Shown here piece by piece: positions 42,434 through 51,278 of a DNA stretch of 64,000 nt. Made by a program: the position numbers and the translations under genes. Source of the stretch: Vibrio algarum (GTDB taxonomy: Bacteria; Pseudomonadota; Gammaproteobacteria; Enterobacterales; Vibrionaceae); the NCBI RefSeq assembly GCF_028204155.1, contig NZ_JAQLOI010000001.1:1054001-1118000 (forward strand). Reading direction: 5' to 3'. The first letter of the stretch is position 1, and every line of letters starts with the position of its first letter. The notes beneath the pieces are model-generated. The model searched no databases and was not told where the DNA came from. It was given only the letters and a program-made list of their open reading frames with translations.

Positions 42434-43213
42434 ATGAATTTTAAAATATTGATACCTGTAGCACTTATCGCTATTGGTGCCGGGCTCTATGGTTTATCAG
42501 GCAGTTTAATAAACCAAGATGTAGAGCAGACAGTGGTCGAGGCTATTGAAGACGTCAATATGATCACTATCTGGAAAACCAAGCAAGATATCAAGCAAGG
42601 AGATATGGTCACTCGAGAGCAGTTTTATGTTGAGCGAGTACCAGAATCTGAAGCAAATCAAAACGGCATTGTTGATGATGTCGAAATCGAGTTTGTACGT
42701 GGCGCTATCGCCTCAAAAGATATGAGTGCAGACGTTTGGGTGACTCAACTCGATCTTGTGCGACCTGAGCAAGATGGTTATATCGATTTAATAATAAAAG
42801 ATAATATGGTGCCTTACGGTGTTAAGGTTGATTCAGACACGATCATCGGCGGTGTTATCACTCACGGTAGCCTAATTGATGTTGTCGCTCTCTCCTCTAT
42901 TAACCAGAACTTAGCGTCAAGCGACAAAGTCCAACCCATTCAAACTGTCTTCCTATCGCCTATTCTTATTGCGGTCAAAGTATTAAAAGTAGAACAAAGT
43001 GTGCTCAATGATGATACGCAAGTCAGTCTGGTGTTAGAACTGACACGCAAACAGTTAGCTAAGTTGGTTATAGCAAAAAAAATATCACAGTTAGAATATC
43101 ATAAGTCAGTGGGTGCGGAGCAAGCAGAGTTACTCCAAGCCAATTCAGGCGATATCTTACCCAGCTATCAAGCGATTAAAGAGTTTCGTGCTGGTGACGT
43201 ACATATAAAATAA
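42434..43213 (+). CDS. rcpC: Tad pilus protein RcpC/CpaB
   Basis: RcpC/CpaB is a periplasmic SAF-domain protein anchored by one N-terminal helix (residues 5-22). It supports the secretin and modifies Flp in Aggregatibacter. The 259 residues contain IKQGDMVTREQFYVERVP, the SAF-type segment, and a C-terminal RcpC-like domain with VLELTRKQLAKLVIAKK. AGGGGG lies before the ATG. It follows tadV by 10 nt and precedes rcpA by 16 nt. Confidence 0.86.
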   Translation: MNFKILIPVALIAIGAGLYGLSGSLINQDVEQTVVEAIEDVNMITIWKTKQDIKQGDMVTREQFYVERVPESEANQNGIVDDVEIEFVRGAIASKDMSADVWVTQLDLVRPEQDGYIDLIIKDNMVPYGVKVDSDTIIGGVITHGSLIDVVALSSINQNLASSDKVQPIQTVFLSPILIAVKVLKVEQSVLNDDTQVSLVLELTRKQLAKLVIAKKISQLEYHKSVGAEQAELLQANSGDILPSYQAIKEFRAGDVHIK

Positions 43214-43229
43214 TGAAAGGTATAGTGGT

Positions 43230-44561
43230 ATGGATAGTCGTAGGTTGTGCCAGTGGTTAGTATGTGTCGCATGTCTTTTTAGTTTTTCTGTCTTTGGCGC
43301 ACGTATTGTTAATTTGTCTGAAGGGGATGCGCAAACCGTTACGGTTAATGACGAAATCGGATCAGTGTTTATTTCAAATCCCGAAGTTGCTGACTATCAG
43401 GTAATAGACAAAACCAAAGTGGTTTTCTTTGGTAAAAAAATTGGCAACGCATCGCTGATTATATTTGATGAAGATGGAAAAACGCTGGTTTCCAGAATAC
43501 TTGTTGTCAATAAAAGCATGGTACATGTACAGCAGCAGATACAACTTCGCTACCCTGACGTCGACGTGAATATATATAACCTGGGTGATCAGGCAGTGTT
43601 AAGTGGCCTAGTATCCAGCGATCAAGAGAAAGAAGATATTTATAATCTTGTTGGCGAGTTGCTGGCCAAAGATGCGGAGATTACAACAGTAGAGTGGGAT
43701 TTAGGTGATAACCAGTACGAAATGGACTTCATGCGAAAATACCGTTTCCCAGGCTTGGTTAATAATATCGAAGTGGCAATAACAAAACAGGTGAACGTTA
43801 AGTTATCCATTGCTGAGGTCTCTCACTCGTTTATGGAAGAGTTTGGTATTCAACTTGGCAGCAGTGGACAATCTGCTGGTGTATTTGTTGATTATCTAAC
43901 CAATTTTAGTGCAGACGACATTATCTCGGTCATTACCGCTATTGGTGATGATAACGTAGGGCAGATACTGGCAGAGCCAAATTTGTCAGTAATATCCGGT
44001 GAAACCGCTAGCTTTTTAGCCGGTGGTGAACTGCCGGTTGTCACTTATGTTGATGGTGCAACGAGCGTAGAGTACAAGGAGTATGGTGTTAGACTTGAAC
44101 TCATGGCTAAAGTATTAAGAGACGATAAAATTAAGCTCTCTCTTATGCCAGAAGTCAGCGCTTTAGACGAAGTTTTCTACAGCGATGATACTTATAATGT
44201 ACCAGCGCTTAGAACTCGCCGGGCAAGAACGACAGTAGAGCTTGGCGATGGTCAAAGCTTTGTACTGGCAGGGTTACTTAATTCTGAAGATACCGAATCA
44301 CTCAGACGTATCCCCTATATTGGGGACATACCTATTCTTGGTGCACTCTTCCGTCACACTGAAACAACTCGGACGAAAACTGAGCTACTCATTATCGCGA
44401 CCGTCAACCTAGTTCAACCAATTCATGCCTCTCAGGTTCAAATACCTACAATGGAGAAAACCTCCAATTTGCATCGCTTTTTTGGTATAGAAGGGAGTTA
44501 TAAAAAAGCAGATGAAAAATGGGCTAACGAGATACTCGCGGCTGGAGGGTTCAAACAATGA
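43230..44561 (+). CDS. rcpA: Tad pilus secretin RcpA/CpaC
   Basis: RcpA is the outer-membrane secretin for Flp export. The 443-residue precursor has a signal peptide (about residues 1-23, LFSFSVFGA). BON-like N domains follow (LSEGDAQTVTVNDEIGSVF, then VDVNIYNLGDQAVLSGLVSS). The secretin C domain has ILAEPNLSVISGETASFLAG, GELPVV and the terminal ETRTKTELLIIATVNLVQP region. The length is normal. The next gene starts 4 nt inside its 3' end. Confidence 0.92.
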   Translation: MDSRRLCQWLVCVACLFSFSVFGARIVNLSEGDAQTVTVNDEIGSVFISNPEVADYQVIDKTKVVFFGKKIGNASLIIFDEDGKTLVSRILVVNKSMVHVQQQIQLRYPDVDVNIYNLGDQAVLSGLVSSDQEKEDIYNLVGELLAKDAEITTVEWDLGDNQYEMDFMRKYRFPGLVNNIEVAITKQVNVKLSIAEVSHSFMEEFGIQLGSSGQSAGVFVDYLTNFSADDIISVITAIGDDNVGQILAEPNLSVISGETASFLAGGELPVVTYVDGATSVEYKEYGVRLELMAKVLRDDKIKLSLMPEVSALDEVFYSDDTYNVPALRTRRARTTVELGDGQSFVLAGLLNSEDTESLRRIPYIGDIPILGALFRHTETTRTKTELLIIATVNLVQPIHASQVQIPTMEKTSNLHRFFGIEGSYKKADEKWANEILAAGGFKQ

Positions 44562-45076
44562 AGCCACTAAAACACATCAAACCTTTGACTATTATTTTTT
44601 CTGCGTTAGTCCTGAGTGCCTGTGTCGATAAAATCGCTGAACGAAATGGGGTTCAATTACAAGTAGTACCCATCACTTATTCACTCGATCTTAGTGTGAA
44701 GAAAGAGAAAAACGACGCAGCATGGCGAGAGCTTGATCAATATGTTGAAAATAACTGGGAAAAGATAGTGAGCCAACAGCTGACGTTTACTTGGTATTCA
44801 GATACAGGTAAAAAACTAGCTGAGGACTATCAAAAGCACCTGCTTTCCAAAGGGATAAACAGAAATCAAATAACCCTATCTCAAGGGATTCTTCAGGAAG
44901 ACATGACCAAAGATCTGAAATTTGAAATTATTGTCAATAAGGTGTTTTCAGAAGTTTGTGGTTACGAGAAAAGTGGTACTTTTGACAACTCTGTAGGTGG
45001 TTGTTACGCGGAAAGTGCACGGTGGCAGTCAATGGTCAATCCAGAAAAAATGCTCACAGACAATATCAATAAATAG
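44558..45076 (+). CDS. Tad-locus lipoprotein, RcpB/CpaD-like
   Basis: This 172-residue protein has a lipoprotein signal (IIFSALVLSAC, lipid Cys at residue 22). The mature part is predicted periplasmic. Its position between rcpA and tadZ, and a C-terminal pattern of Cys followed by SARWQSMVNPEKML, resemble CpaD/RcpB, outer-membrane lipoproteins that gate the secretin. Sequence similarity by eye is low, so the call rests partly on context. It overlaps rcpA by 4 nt. Confidence 0.72.
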   Translation: MKPLKHIKPLTIIFSALVLSACVDKIAERNGVQLQVVPITYSLDLSVKKEKNDAAWRELDQYVENNWEKIVSQQLTFTWYSDTGKKLAEDYQKHLLSKGINRNQITLSQGILQEDMTKDLKFEIIVNKVFSEVCGYEKSGTFDNSVGGCYAESARWQSMVNPEKMLTDNINK

Positions 45077-45087
45077 GATGAGTAAGA

Positions 45088-46323
45088 ATGTTTGATTTAG
45101 TTGATATTCTTAAGAAAGACAGCGTAAGCGGAGACGATAGTCCGAAAAATGAAATAACATCGGTGCTCTTTTATCAGACTAATAAATGTCAAGTTTTGGT
45201 AAAAGAAGCGTATCGTTTTGAAGGGTTAGTCACTCCTGCAATTGTTCAAAATAACGATGAAAATATTAAAGAGCATGTTAGAAACGAAAGTATCGAAATT
45301 GTTATCGTTGAATTAAATGAAAGTAGAAATATTAGTCAGGATGCGGAGAGGATAAGCCATCTTCTTCCAAATGATGCCTCGGTAATTGTTATTGGCAGTG
45401 AAGACGCTATTTCCACAATACGAAATTTAAAGGGGATGGGTTTTTACTATCTGTTTTGGCCTATTACCAAGCATGAACTGATAGAGTTTGTTCTGAGTGT
45501 GCATGAGAACAGAAATAGAAATAAGGGCTTGGGTAAAAAACGTAAAGCGAAGCAGATAAGCGTGATCGGCTCAAAAGGAGGGGTTGGCACAACGTTAATA
45601 TGTACAGAAATTGCCCATCTACTGTCTGATGATAAGAAGTCCTCGTGTGTACTGGTTGATAATGATTATCAAGGGGGGAATGTCGACATAATGCTCGGGA
45701 TGGAAAAATTTGAAAAACGTCAAATTAGGCCGGGTGCGTTTGCGACCACATTAGACAATACCTCCGCTCAAGGCATGCTGGTTAAGTATAATAAGTTACT
45801 ATCAGTCCTTTCACTTACATCTACATCGCTCTCTAACTCAGAGATAAAAGAATATACAAAAACGGTTGTAGAGCACATTGCAGCAGACAGTAACTTTATT
45901 ATCGATGACCTTTCTTCTATTGCTAGGCAAAATTTCAATAAAGAGGAAGTTGTTGAGCTTTCGGATAGTGTCATTCTTGTATTAGAGCCAACGGTCTCTT
46001 CTTTAAGGGATGCAGCAAGAATCAAACAACAGTTAGAAGATGAAAACCAAGAAAGCAATATGCGTATGTTTATCGTTCTTAATTATTGTGTTCCAACGTC
46101 ATCGGCAACGGTAACATTACAAGAGGTAGAAAAATTTCTTCGAACCGACGTTGACGTAGTCATACCTTTTGTTAAACGGTTAGATTCATACATATTAGAG
46201 CGTAAAAGAATTTCGAAAATAGGTGGTAAGACAGAAAAAGCGTTGCGTAAACTAGTTGCACTCATTGTGGGTGAAGATGAAAAAAGGGTTTTTCATTGTT
46301 TTTTCGTAGGAAATAACGGATGA
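45088..46323 (+). CDS. tadZ: Pilus localisation ATPase TadZ/CpaE
   Basis: TadZ is a MinD/ParA-like ATPase that places the Tad machine at the pole. The first 140 residues form a receiver-like domain. The ATPase part begins ISVIGSKGGVGTTLICTEIA with a deviant Walker A (GGVGTT, lacking the last Lys), as in other TadZ proteins. LVDNDYQGGNVDIMLG and FIIDDLSS follow. The stop overlaps tadA by 4 nt (ATGA). The printed C-terminus (RVFHCFFVGNNG) is odd. One more A in the A6 run near 46280 would instead end the protein in KKGFSLFFRRK, a basic tail of the kind usual in TadZ, 8 nt before tadA. Confidence 0.86.
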   Translation: MFDLVDILKKDSVSGDDSPKNEITSVLFYQTNKCQVLVKEAYRFEGLVTPAIVQNNDENIKEHVRNESIEIVIVELNESRNISQDAERISHLLPNDASVIVIGSEDAISTIRNLKGMGFYYLFWPITKHELIEFVLSVHENRNRNKGLGKKRKAKQISVIGSKGGVGTTLICTEIAHLLSDDKKSSCVLVDNDYQGGNVDIMLGMEKFEKRQIRPGAFATTLDNTSAQGMLVKYNKLLSVLSLTSTSLSNSEIKEYTKTVVEHIAADSNFIIDDLSSIARQNFNKEEVVELSDSVILVLEPTVSSLRDAARIKQQLEDENQESNMRMFIVLNYCVPTSSATVTLQEVEKFLRTDVDVVIPFVKRLDSYILERKRISKIGGKTEKALRKLVALIVGEDEKRVFHCFFVGNNG

Positions 46324-47603
46324 GTGAAACTAAAGAGATTTATGTAAACATACGAAGACAGATTTATGACGCTCTAGATCCAGAAGCAATAAATCGGTTG
46401 ACGGACGACCAACTAGCTCAGCAGTTGTCAAAAGCGGTTGACATGCTTGTTGAAAAAGATGCCCTCCAAGTCCCTTTAGTACTACGCAATGAGTTTGTAA
46501 AAAGTTTAGTTGATGAGTTGCATGGTCTTGGACCGCTGCAGCCTTTGATGGAAGACGATTCTATCACGGATATTATGATCAATGGACATGAGCATGTGTT
46601 TATTGAAAGAGGAGGGCTTGTCGAGAAAGTCGCTGTTAATTTTGTCGATGAAGCTCAAGTTTTGGAAATAGCGAAACGTATAGCGGGTAGGGTTGGACGA
46701 CGTGTCGATGATTCTTCACCTTTGTGTGATGCAAGGTTAGCTGACGGTAGTCGCGTAAATATTGTAATTCCTCCTATCGCGTTGGATGGCACTTCTATTT
46801 CCATTCGTAAGTTTAAAAAGCAAGCGATCGATTTTTCTCAATTGGTTGGTTTTGGAGCAATGAGCCCTGAAATGGCTCAAATCTTGATGATTGCAGCAAG
46901 GTGCAGACTTAATATTTTGATTTCTGGTGGTACTGGTTCAGGAAAGACCACCATGCTGAATGCCTTGTCTCAATTTATCTCAGAAAAAGAACGGATTGTT
47001 ACCATAGAGGATGCCGCAGAATTAAAACTACAGCAACCACACGTTGTTCGGCTAGAAACACGCACTGCTGGTATTGAGAATACCGGTGCTATCCATCAAC
47101 GCGATCTTGTCATCAACGCACTGCGTATGCGGCCAGATAGAATTATCGTTGGTGAGTGTCGCGGTAGCGAAGCATTTGAAATGTTGCAAGCAATGAATAC
47201 CGGACATGATGGTTCAATGTCTACACTACACGCCAACACACCACGAGATGCGCTAGCTCGTGTCGAATCAATGGTGATGATGGCAACTGCAAACCTACCT
47301 TTAGAAGCAATAAGAAGAACGATAGTCAGCGCAGTTGATCTTATTATTCAAATTAGTCGTCTACATGATGGTAGCCGGAAAGTGATGAGTATTACTGAGG
47401 TGGTGGGCTTAGAAGGCTCTAGTGTCGTTATGGAAGAGATTTTTCAGTTTAGACCAGGGCACGGAGACATTAATGCAGAAAAAGTACAAGGGAATTTTGT
47501 TACGGCAGGCTTGATGAAACGCTCTGTCTTAGTGGAAAAAGCGCGCTTCTTTGGTCTAGATGAACAGTTAGACGTCCTGTTTCAGAGTAATAGGAGGCGA
47601 TAG
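46320..47603 (+). CDS. tadA: Tad secretion ATPase TadA/CpaF
   Basis: TadA is the hexameric type II/IV secretion ATPase that drives Flp assembly. The 427 residues show LGPLQPLMEDDSITDIMING (N-terminal domain), Walker A ISGGTGSGKTTMLN, the Asp box TIEDAAELKL, Walker B RIIVGECRGSEAFE and the His box GSMSTLHANTP. All are intact and the length is typical. It overlaps tadZ by 4 nt and tadB by 1 nt. This gene is not frameshifted. Confidence 0.95.
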   Translation: MSETKEIYVNIRRQIYDALDPEAINRLTDDQLAQQLSKAVDMLVEKDALQVPLVLRNEFVKSLVDELHGLGPLQPLMEDDSITDIMINGHEHVFIERGGLVEKVAVNFVDEAQVLEIAKRIAGRVGRRVDDSSPLCDARLADGSRVNIVIPPIALDGTSISIRKFKKQAIDFSQLVGFGAMSPEMAQILMIAARCRLNILISGGTGSGKTTMLNALSQFISEKERIVTIEDAAELKLQQPHVVRLETRTAGIENTGAIHQRDLVINALRMRPDRIIVGECRGSEAFEMLQAMNTGHDGSMSTLHANTPRDALARVESMVMMATANLPLEAIRRTIVSAVDLIIQISRLHDGSRKVMSITEVVGLEGSSVVMEEIFQFRPGHGDINAEKVQGNFVTAGLMKRSVLVEKARFFGLDEQLDVLFQSNRRR

Positions 47604-48519
47604 TGCTGTATCTTTTTTTAGTTATTTTGGGCGTTGTACTTATCATTTTTTCGGTAGCAGCGGACAGAAAAAAACATAATTATTTGGAAGAGTACAACAA
47701 AACCGTTCATGTTTATTCACTCAGTGGTGATGACGAAGCGGTGGACTTTAATACCTTATCGGATAGAACTTTTTGGCAGTCTCTGCAGGATAGGTTTAGT
47801 AATCTAAAAAAACAGATTGGTGCTTTTGCTGTTATTAAAATAATGGTGCTTGTTGTTCTATTACTCATTGCGGGCAATGAGATTAATCAGCGGTTTTTAC
47901 GTGTCAACCTCATCTATGTCGAAGTATTGACCGTTATTGCAGGATTGATAGTGGGTTATTTATGGTTACAAAAAGAGAAAGAACGCAGTTTGAAGAAGCT
48001 TTTCCTGATGCGTTGAATATATTAGCCAGTGCGGTTTCTTCTGGGGAGAGTATTATGCACGCCATCATGTATGTGGGTAAAAACCTAGATGGTGATGTGG
48101 GTGCCGAGTTTAAAGTGATGGGAGATCGCCTACAGATGGGGGAAGCCCCCGACGATGTGTTTAGAAAATCTTGTAAACGCTTTCCTTATCCTTCGTTCTA
48201 CTTTTTTGTTATTACCCTTCGAGCGAATATGCATCGTGGGGGACAACTTAAAGATGTCATCACTCGGTTAAATCGACTTATGTTCGATGCCCGAGCAATC
48301 GATAAAAAGAAATTCGCGCTTACCGCAGAAGCGCGTGCGTCAGCCAAAATTGTCGCAGCTATTCCTTTTCTATTTCTGTTGTTAATGCAGTATATCAGCC
48401 CTTTAAATTATGAGTTTATTATGTTCAGTGAAGAGGGAAAACCCATTTTGTACTATGTCCTGATTAGTGAAACTATCGGTATGATTATTATATCTATGCT
48501 GCTTCGAAGTGTGAGATAA
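47603..48519 (+). pseudogene. tadB: Tad pilus platform protein TadB, frameshifted
   Basis: TadB is one of two inner-membrane platform proteins with a type II secretion F domain. Frame one (47603-48016) gives the N-terminal helix, a cytosolic linker and two helices up to GYLWLQK, then unrelated residues and a stop. Frame two (open from 47962 to 48519) continues RERTQFEEAFPDALNILASA, SSGESIMHAI, NMHRGGQLKDVI and two C-terminal helices, the T2SF domain. The junction is the A5 run 47970-47974; a sixth A restores 305 residues in one frame, the normal size. As read the platform is broken. The start overlaps the tadA stop. Confidence 0.85.
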
Positions 48520-48520
48520 G

Positions 48521-49410
48521 ATGGAACTTTTAGAGAGCAAACAAATTTATACTGTACTATCCCTTTGGTTTTTAGTGGTGGGGGTGGCTACCGTTGCCTA
48601 TGTTTTGTATGAACAGATAAGAAGGAAAAACCAGCTTAGTAAGTTCGGTTTGTCCGAACACGAGCACAACAAAGAGAAAAGGAAGCAAAATCTAGAGTCA
48701 ATCGGCAAAAAAATATCTAAACTTGTCGCGGCATCAGACAATGAAATTGCCGACAAATTTATCGCGTCAGGCATATATAATACAAAATTTGCTTATCTAT
48801 TTGTTCCTCTCAAATACTTGTTATTAGTTGTAGGTGTTGCACTAGCCGTAACGCTTGGAATGCATTTAGAGTTGGAATTGCAACAGTATCTCGTCTGGGC
48901 TCTCATGTGGGGGTTTTCATCATCATAGTGCCTGATGCCTATTTAGCCTTTCGCGCTAATGGCATAAAAAGAAAGCTATCCAGTCAATTACCTTACCTTC
49001 TCGATATGATGGGCGTATGTGTTCAAACCGGCATGACTATTGAGTCATCCATGACTTATTTAGCTCAAGAGATGATAGGGTTTGACGTGGATATGGCGCA
49101 CATGCTTAAGCGTACCAATGAAAGAGCCCATATGGTGGGGTTAGAGCAGGCAATAGAAGAGCTTTATATTCGAGTACCAACTCCTGAATTTCGGAGTTTT
49201 GTTATGACATTAAGTCAAAGCCTTAGATATGGGTCATCTATATATGAGACATTGACTCGGCTGGCCATGGATATCAGGGAAATACAGATACTCGGCCTCG
49301 AAGAAAAGATTGGCAAGCTATCTGCTAAAATGTCTATCCCACTGATTGTTTTCATCATGTTCCCGATAGTAATACTCACCGCAGCACCTGGCGTAATGAG
49401 GATGATGTAA
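48521..49410 (+). pseudogene. tadC: Tad pilus platform protein TadC, frameshifted
   Basis: TadC is the second T2SF-domain platform protein. Frame one (48521-48928) gives the N-terminal helix, a basic linker and the membrane segment ending LVWALMWG. Frame two (48907-49410) continues VFIIIVPDAYLAFRANGIKR, LPYLLDMMGVCVQTGMTIES, RYGSSIYETL and the C-terminal helix IPLIVFIMFPIVILTAAPGV. The junction is the G5 run 48909-48913; a sixth G restores one frame of 296 residues, as expected for TadC. Same lesion type and direction as tadV and tadB. Confidence 0.85.
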
Positions 49411-50247
49411 TTGCGTAATTTACCTTTTAAATGGCTTATTTTTGTTGTTTTACTTAGTGGGTGTGCAGCCAACGGTAATCTTTCAAAAGAAGAGTTGGCA
49501 GAGCAAGCGACGTTTGAATCTCGAGAGAAGATGATCATCAGTGCCGGCAATCAAGAGCGTTTGGTTGAGTTTTATAAGAATGAATTGGCGCGAGAAGAGA
49601 GCAGTGAGATAAAGATAAAACTGATAGATGCTTATATTCAAAATGGGAATACGGAACTTGCTTCGTTTCATCTTGGAACGATAGATGTAACGGATGACAA
49701 TGTGGCTAAAGTGGTGTTTTTAAGAGCCAAGGTTTACCTAGAAGAGGGCTTAGTTGATAAGGCCTATGCCAACTGCCAAACCGCTTTGTCACAACGTGAT
49801 AAATACCCAGAAGCAGAAAACTTGATGGGATTGATTCTTGCGGAGAAAGGTGAATTTGACAAAGCTAGGGAATATTTTCTATTAGCTAGACGCCATTACC
49901 ATGACGATATCACTATCAGCAATAATCTCGCGGTTTTAGACCTTATTCATGGCAATTATGACGCGGTGATTAAGCGTTTGGACCCTATTTATGTTGCCGG
50001 GAACGCGGATAGGAAAATTCAATCAAATCTCATCTTTGCCTTAACGAAAAAAGGGCAGTACAAGCAAGTAGAAACTATACTGAAGAAACAAGGATACAAG
50101 GAACAACAGATACAGGCCATTTTTATCGCACTTAGAGAAGCGAACAGTCACCTTGCTCGTCTAGCCACTACTGAAAGCCTTACCACGGATTTAGATCCCT
50201 TAACAAAAAAACGGATCAAAGTGGTGAAAGGAGAGGAGTATGATTAG
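49411..50247 (+). CDS. tadD: Tad pilus TPR lipoprotein TadD
   Basis: TadD is an outer-membrane TPR lipoprotein needed for secretin assembly. The 278-residue product starts with TTG directly after the tadC stop, with GAGGATG upstream. MRNLPFKWLIFVVLLSGC carries the lipobox with the lipid Cys at residue 18. TPR helices are visible (AKVYLEEGLVDKAYANCQTA, YPEAENLMGLILAEKGEFDK, NNLAVLDLIHGNYDAVI). The end overlaps tadE by 8 nt. Confidence 0.87.
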   Translation: MRNLPFKWLIFVVLLSGCAANGNLSKEELAEQATFESREKMIISAGNQERLVEFYKNELAREESSEIKIKLIDAYIQNGNTELASFHLGTIDVTDDNVAKVVFLRAKVYLEEGLVDKAYANCQTALSQRDKYPEAENLMGLILAEKGEFDKAREYFLLARRHYHDDITISNNLAVLDLIHGNYDAVIKRLDPIYVAGNADRKIQSNLIFALTKKGQYKQVETILKKQGYKEQQIQAIFIALREANSHLARLATTESLTTDLDPLTKKRIKVVKGEEYD

Positions 50248-50737
50248 AAAAACCAAAAATAAGCAGACTGGTGTCGTCGCGATAGAGTTTTCTATCGGCT
50301 TTGGCGCTTTTTTGCTCATGATGGCGGCATGGATGGAAATTAGCTATATGGGATATATTTCCGCTATGGGTGATTTAGCTATATCTGAAGCTGCGAGAAC
50401 GTCGAAAAAAGAAACGACGAACTATATCGACACGTTTAAGGCGACACTTACGGCTAGTGATAGTGTTTGGAGTAAATTTGTTGATACTTCTAAGATACGG
50501 GCGAGTGTGCAATACGCTAAAAGTTTGGATGATTTATATGGAATAGAAAATACCTGTTTACCAGCTTCTAGCGGCAGTGTAACAACATGTGGTACTGAAT
50601 CGGATAGTGCAATAGCAATCTATTATGTCGATTATGAATTCGATAGTATTTTCACGGTTTTTTTCGATACCAAAACCATATTTAGTCGCGAGATAATTGT
50701 AATACAAGAGTATGAAAGAGATAAGTTCCAGATTTAG
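50240..50737 (+). CDS. tadE: Tad pseudopilin TadE
   Basis: TadE is a minor pseudopilin processed by TadV. The 165-residue product has a short basic leader (MIRKTKNKQTG) followed by VVAIEFSIGFGAFLLMMAAW, the G-x4-E signature and a hydrophobic helix. The periplasmic part contains two Cys (CLPASS, TTCGTE) that could form a disulfide. AGGAG lies before the ATG. Overlaps tadD by 8 nt and the next gene by 26 nt. Confidence 0.83.
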   Translation: MIRKTKNKQTGVVAIEFSIGFGAFLLMMAAWMEISYMGYISAMGDLAISEAARTSKKETTNYIDTFKATLTASDSVWSKFVDTSKIRASVQYAKSLDDLYGIENTCLPASSGSVTTCGTESDSAIAIYYVDYEFDSIFTVFFDTKTIFSREIIVIQEYERDKFQI

Positions 50738-51275
50738 ATCTAAGCAGCGGGGAACCTTTGCCATAGAAATGTCTATTGTTTCTATGGCTTTTGTGATGAT
50801 GCTAATGTTTGCAGGAGACCTAGTAGCAAAAATATCGATGAAAGGTAAATTAGACCGCTTGTCTTTTTCTGCCGCCAGTGTGGCAAAGGAGCGTACACAG
50901 CTGTATAGCGAAGACTATAAGATGTCGAATCAACAACTTAATGATATTTATGATGTGATGGCAAAATCTCTCAAGAGAACTTATACCAATTACAGTCAAG
51001 CTGATTTCGGTATGTTGTATGAAGAGCAGACTTATTCTACAAGTGGAGTAACGAACGCTTTGGTTACGTGGAATTCAACGGGTGGAATCACCTGTAGTGT
51101 TTCTGAGAATTTATCTCAAATTGAAAGTAATCTCGCCGTTACCACTAGTTGGGGGCGAAAAAGTACCTTATATCGAGTGACGCTGTGTTATGAAACAGAA
51201 AACTGGTTAATTGGTTTTGCTTTAGGGAGCGGATTTACTCGGGTAACCTCTAGTTCCGTTATATTAGGTAGGTAA
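50712..51275 (+). CDS. tadF: Tad pseudopilin TadF
   Basis: TadF is the second minor pseudopilin. The 187-residue product has a basic leader (SSRFRSKQRG), then TFAIEMSIVSMAFVMMLMFA, matching G-x4-E with Glu at +5, and a mostly beta periplasmic domain with two Cys (ITCSVS, VTLCYE). It overlaps tadE by 26 nt and is followed by tadG after 3 nt. Confidence 0.83.
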   Translation: MKEISSRFRSKQRGTFAIEMSIVSMAFVMMLMFAGDLVAKISMKGKLDRLSFSAASVAKERTQLYSEDYKMSNQQLNDIYDVMAKSLKRTYTNYSQADFGMLYEEQTYSTSGVTNALVTWNSTGGITCSVSENLSQIESNLAVTTSWGRKSTLYRVTLCYETENWLIGFALGSGFTRVTSSSVILGR

Positions 51276-51278
51276 AAT

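Noticed and set aside
48521..49410. Simple homopolymer miscalling as the full explanation for the Tad frameshifts
   Set aside because: Not ruled out, but not accepted as default: comparable or longer runs (G6, A7, A8) in adjacent genes and A7 in pnp are in frame, and the breaks cluster in one accessory locus.
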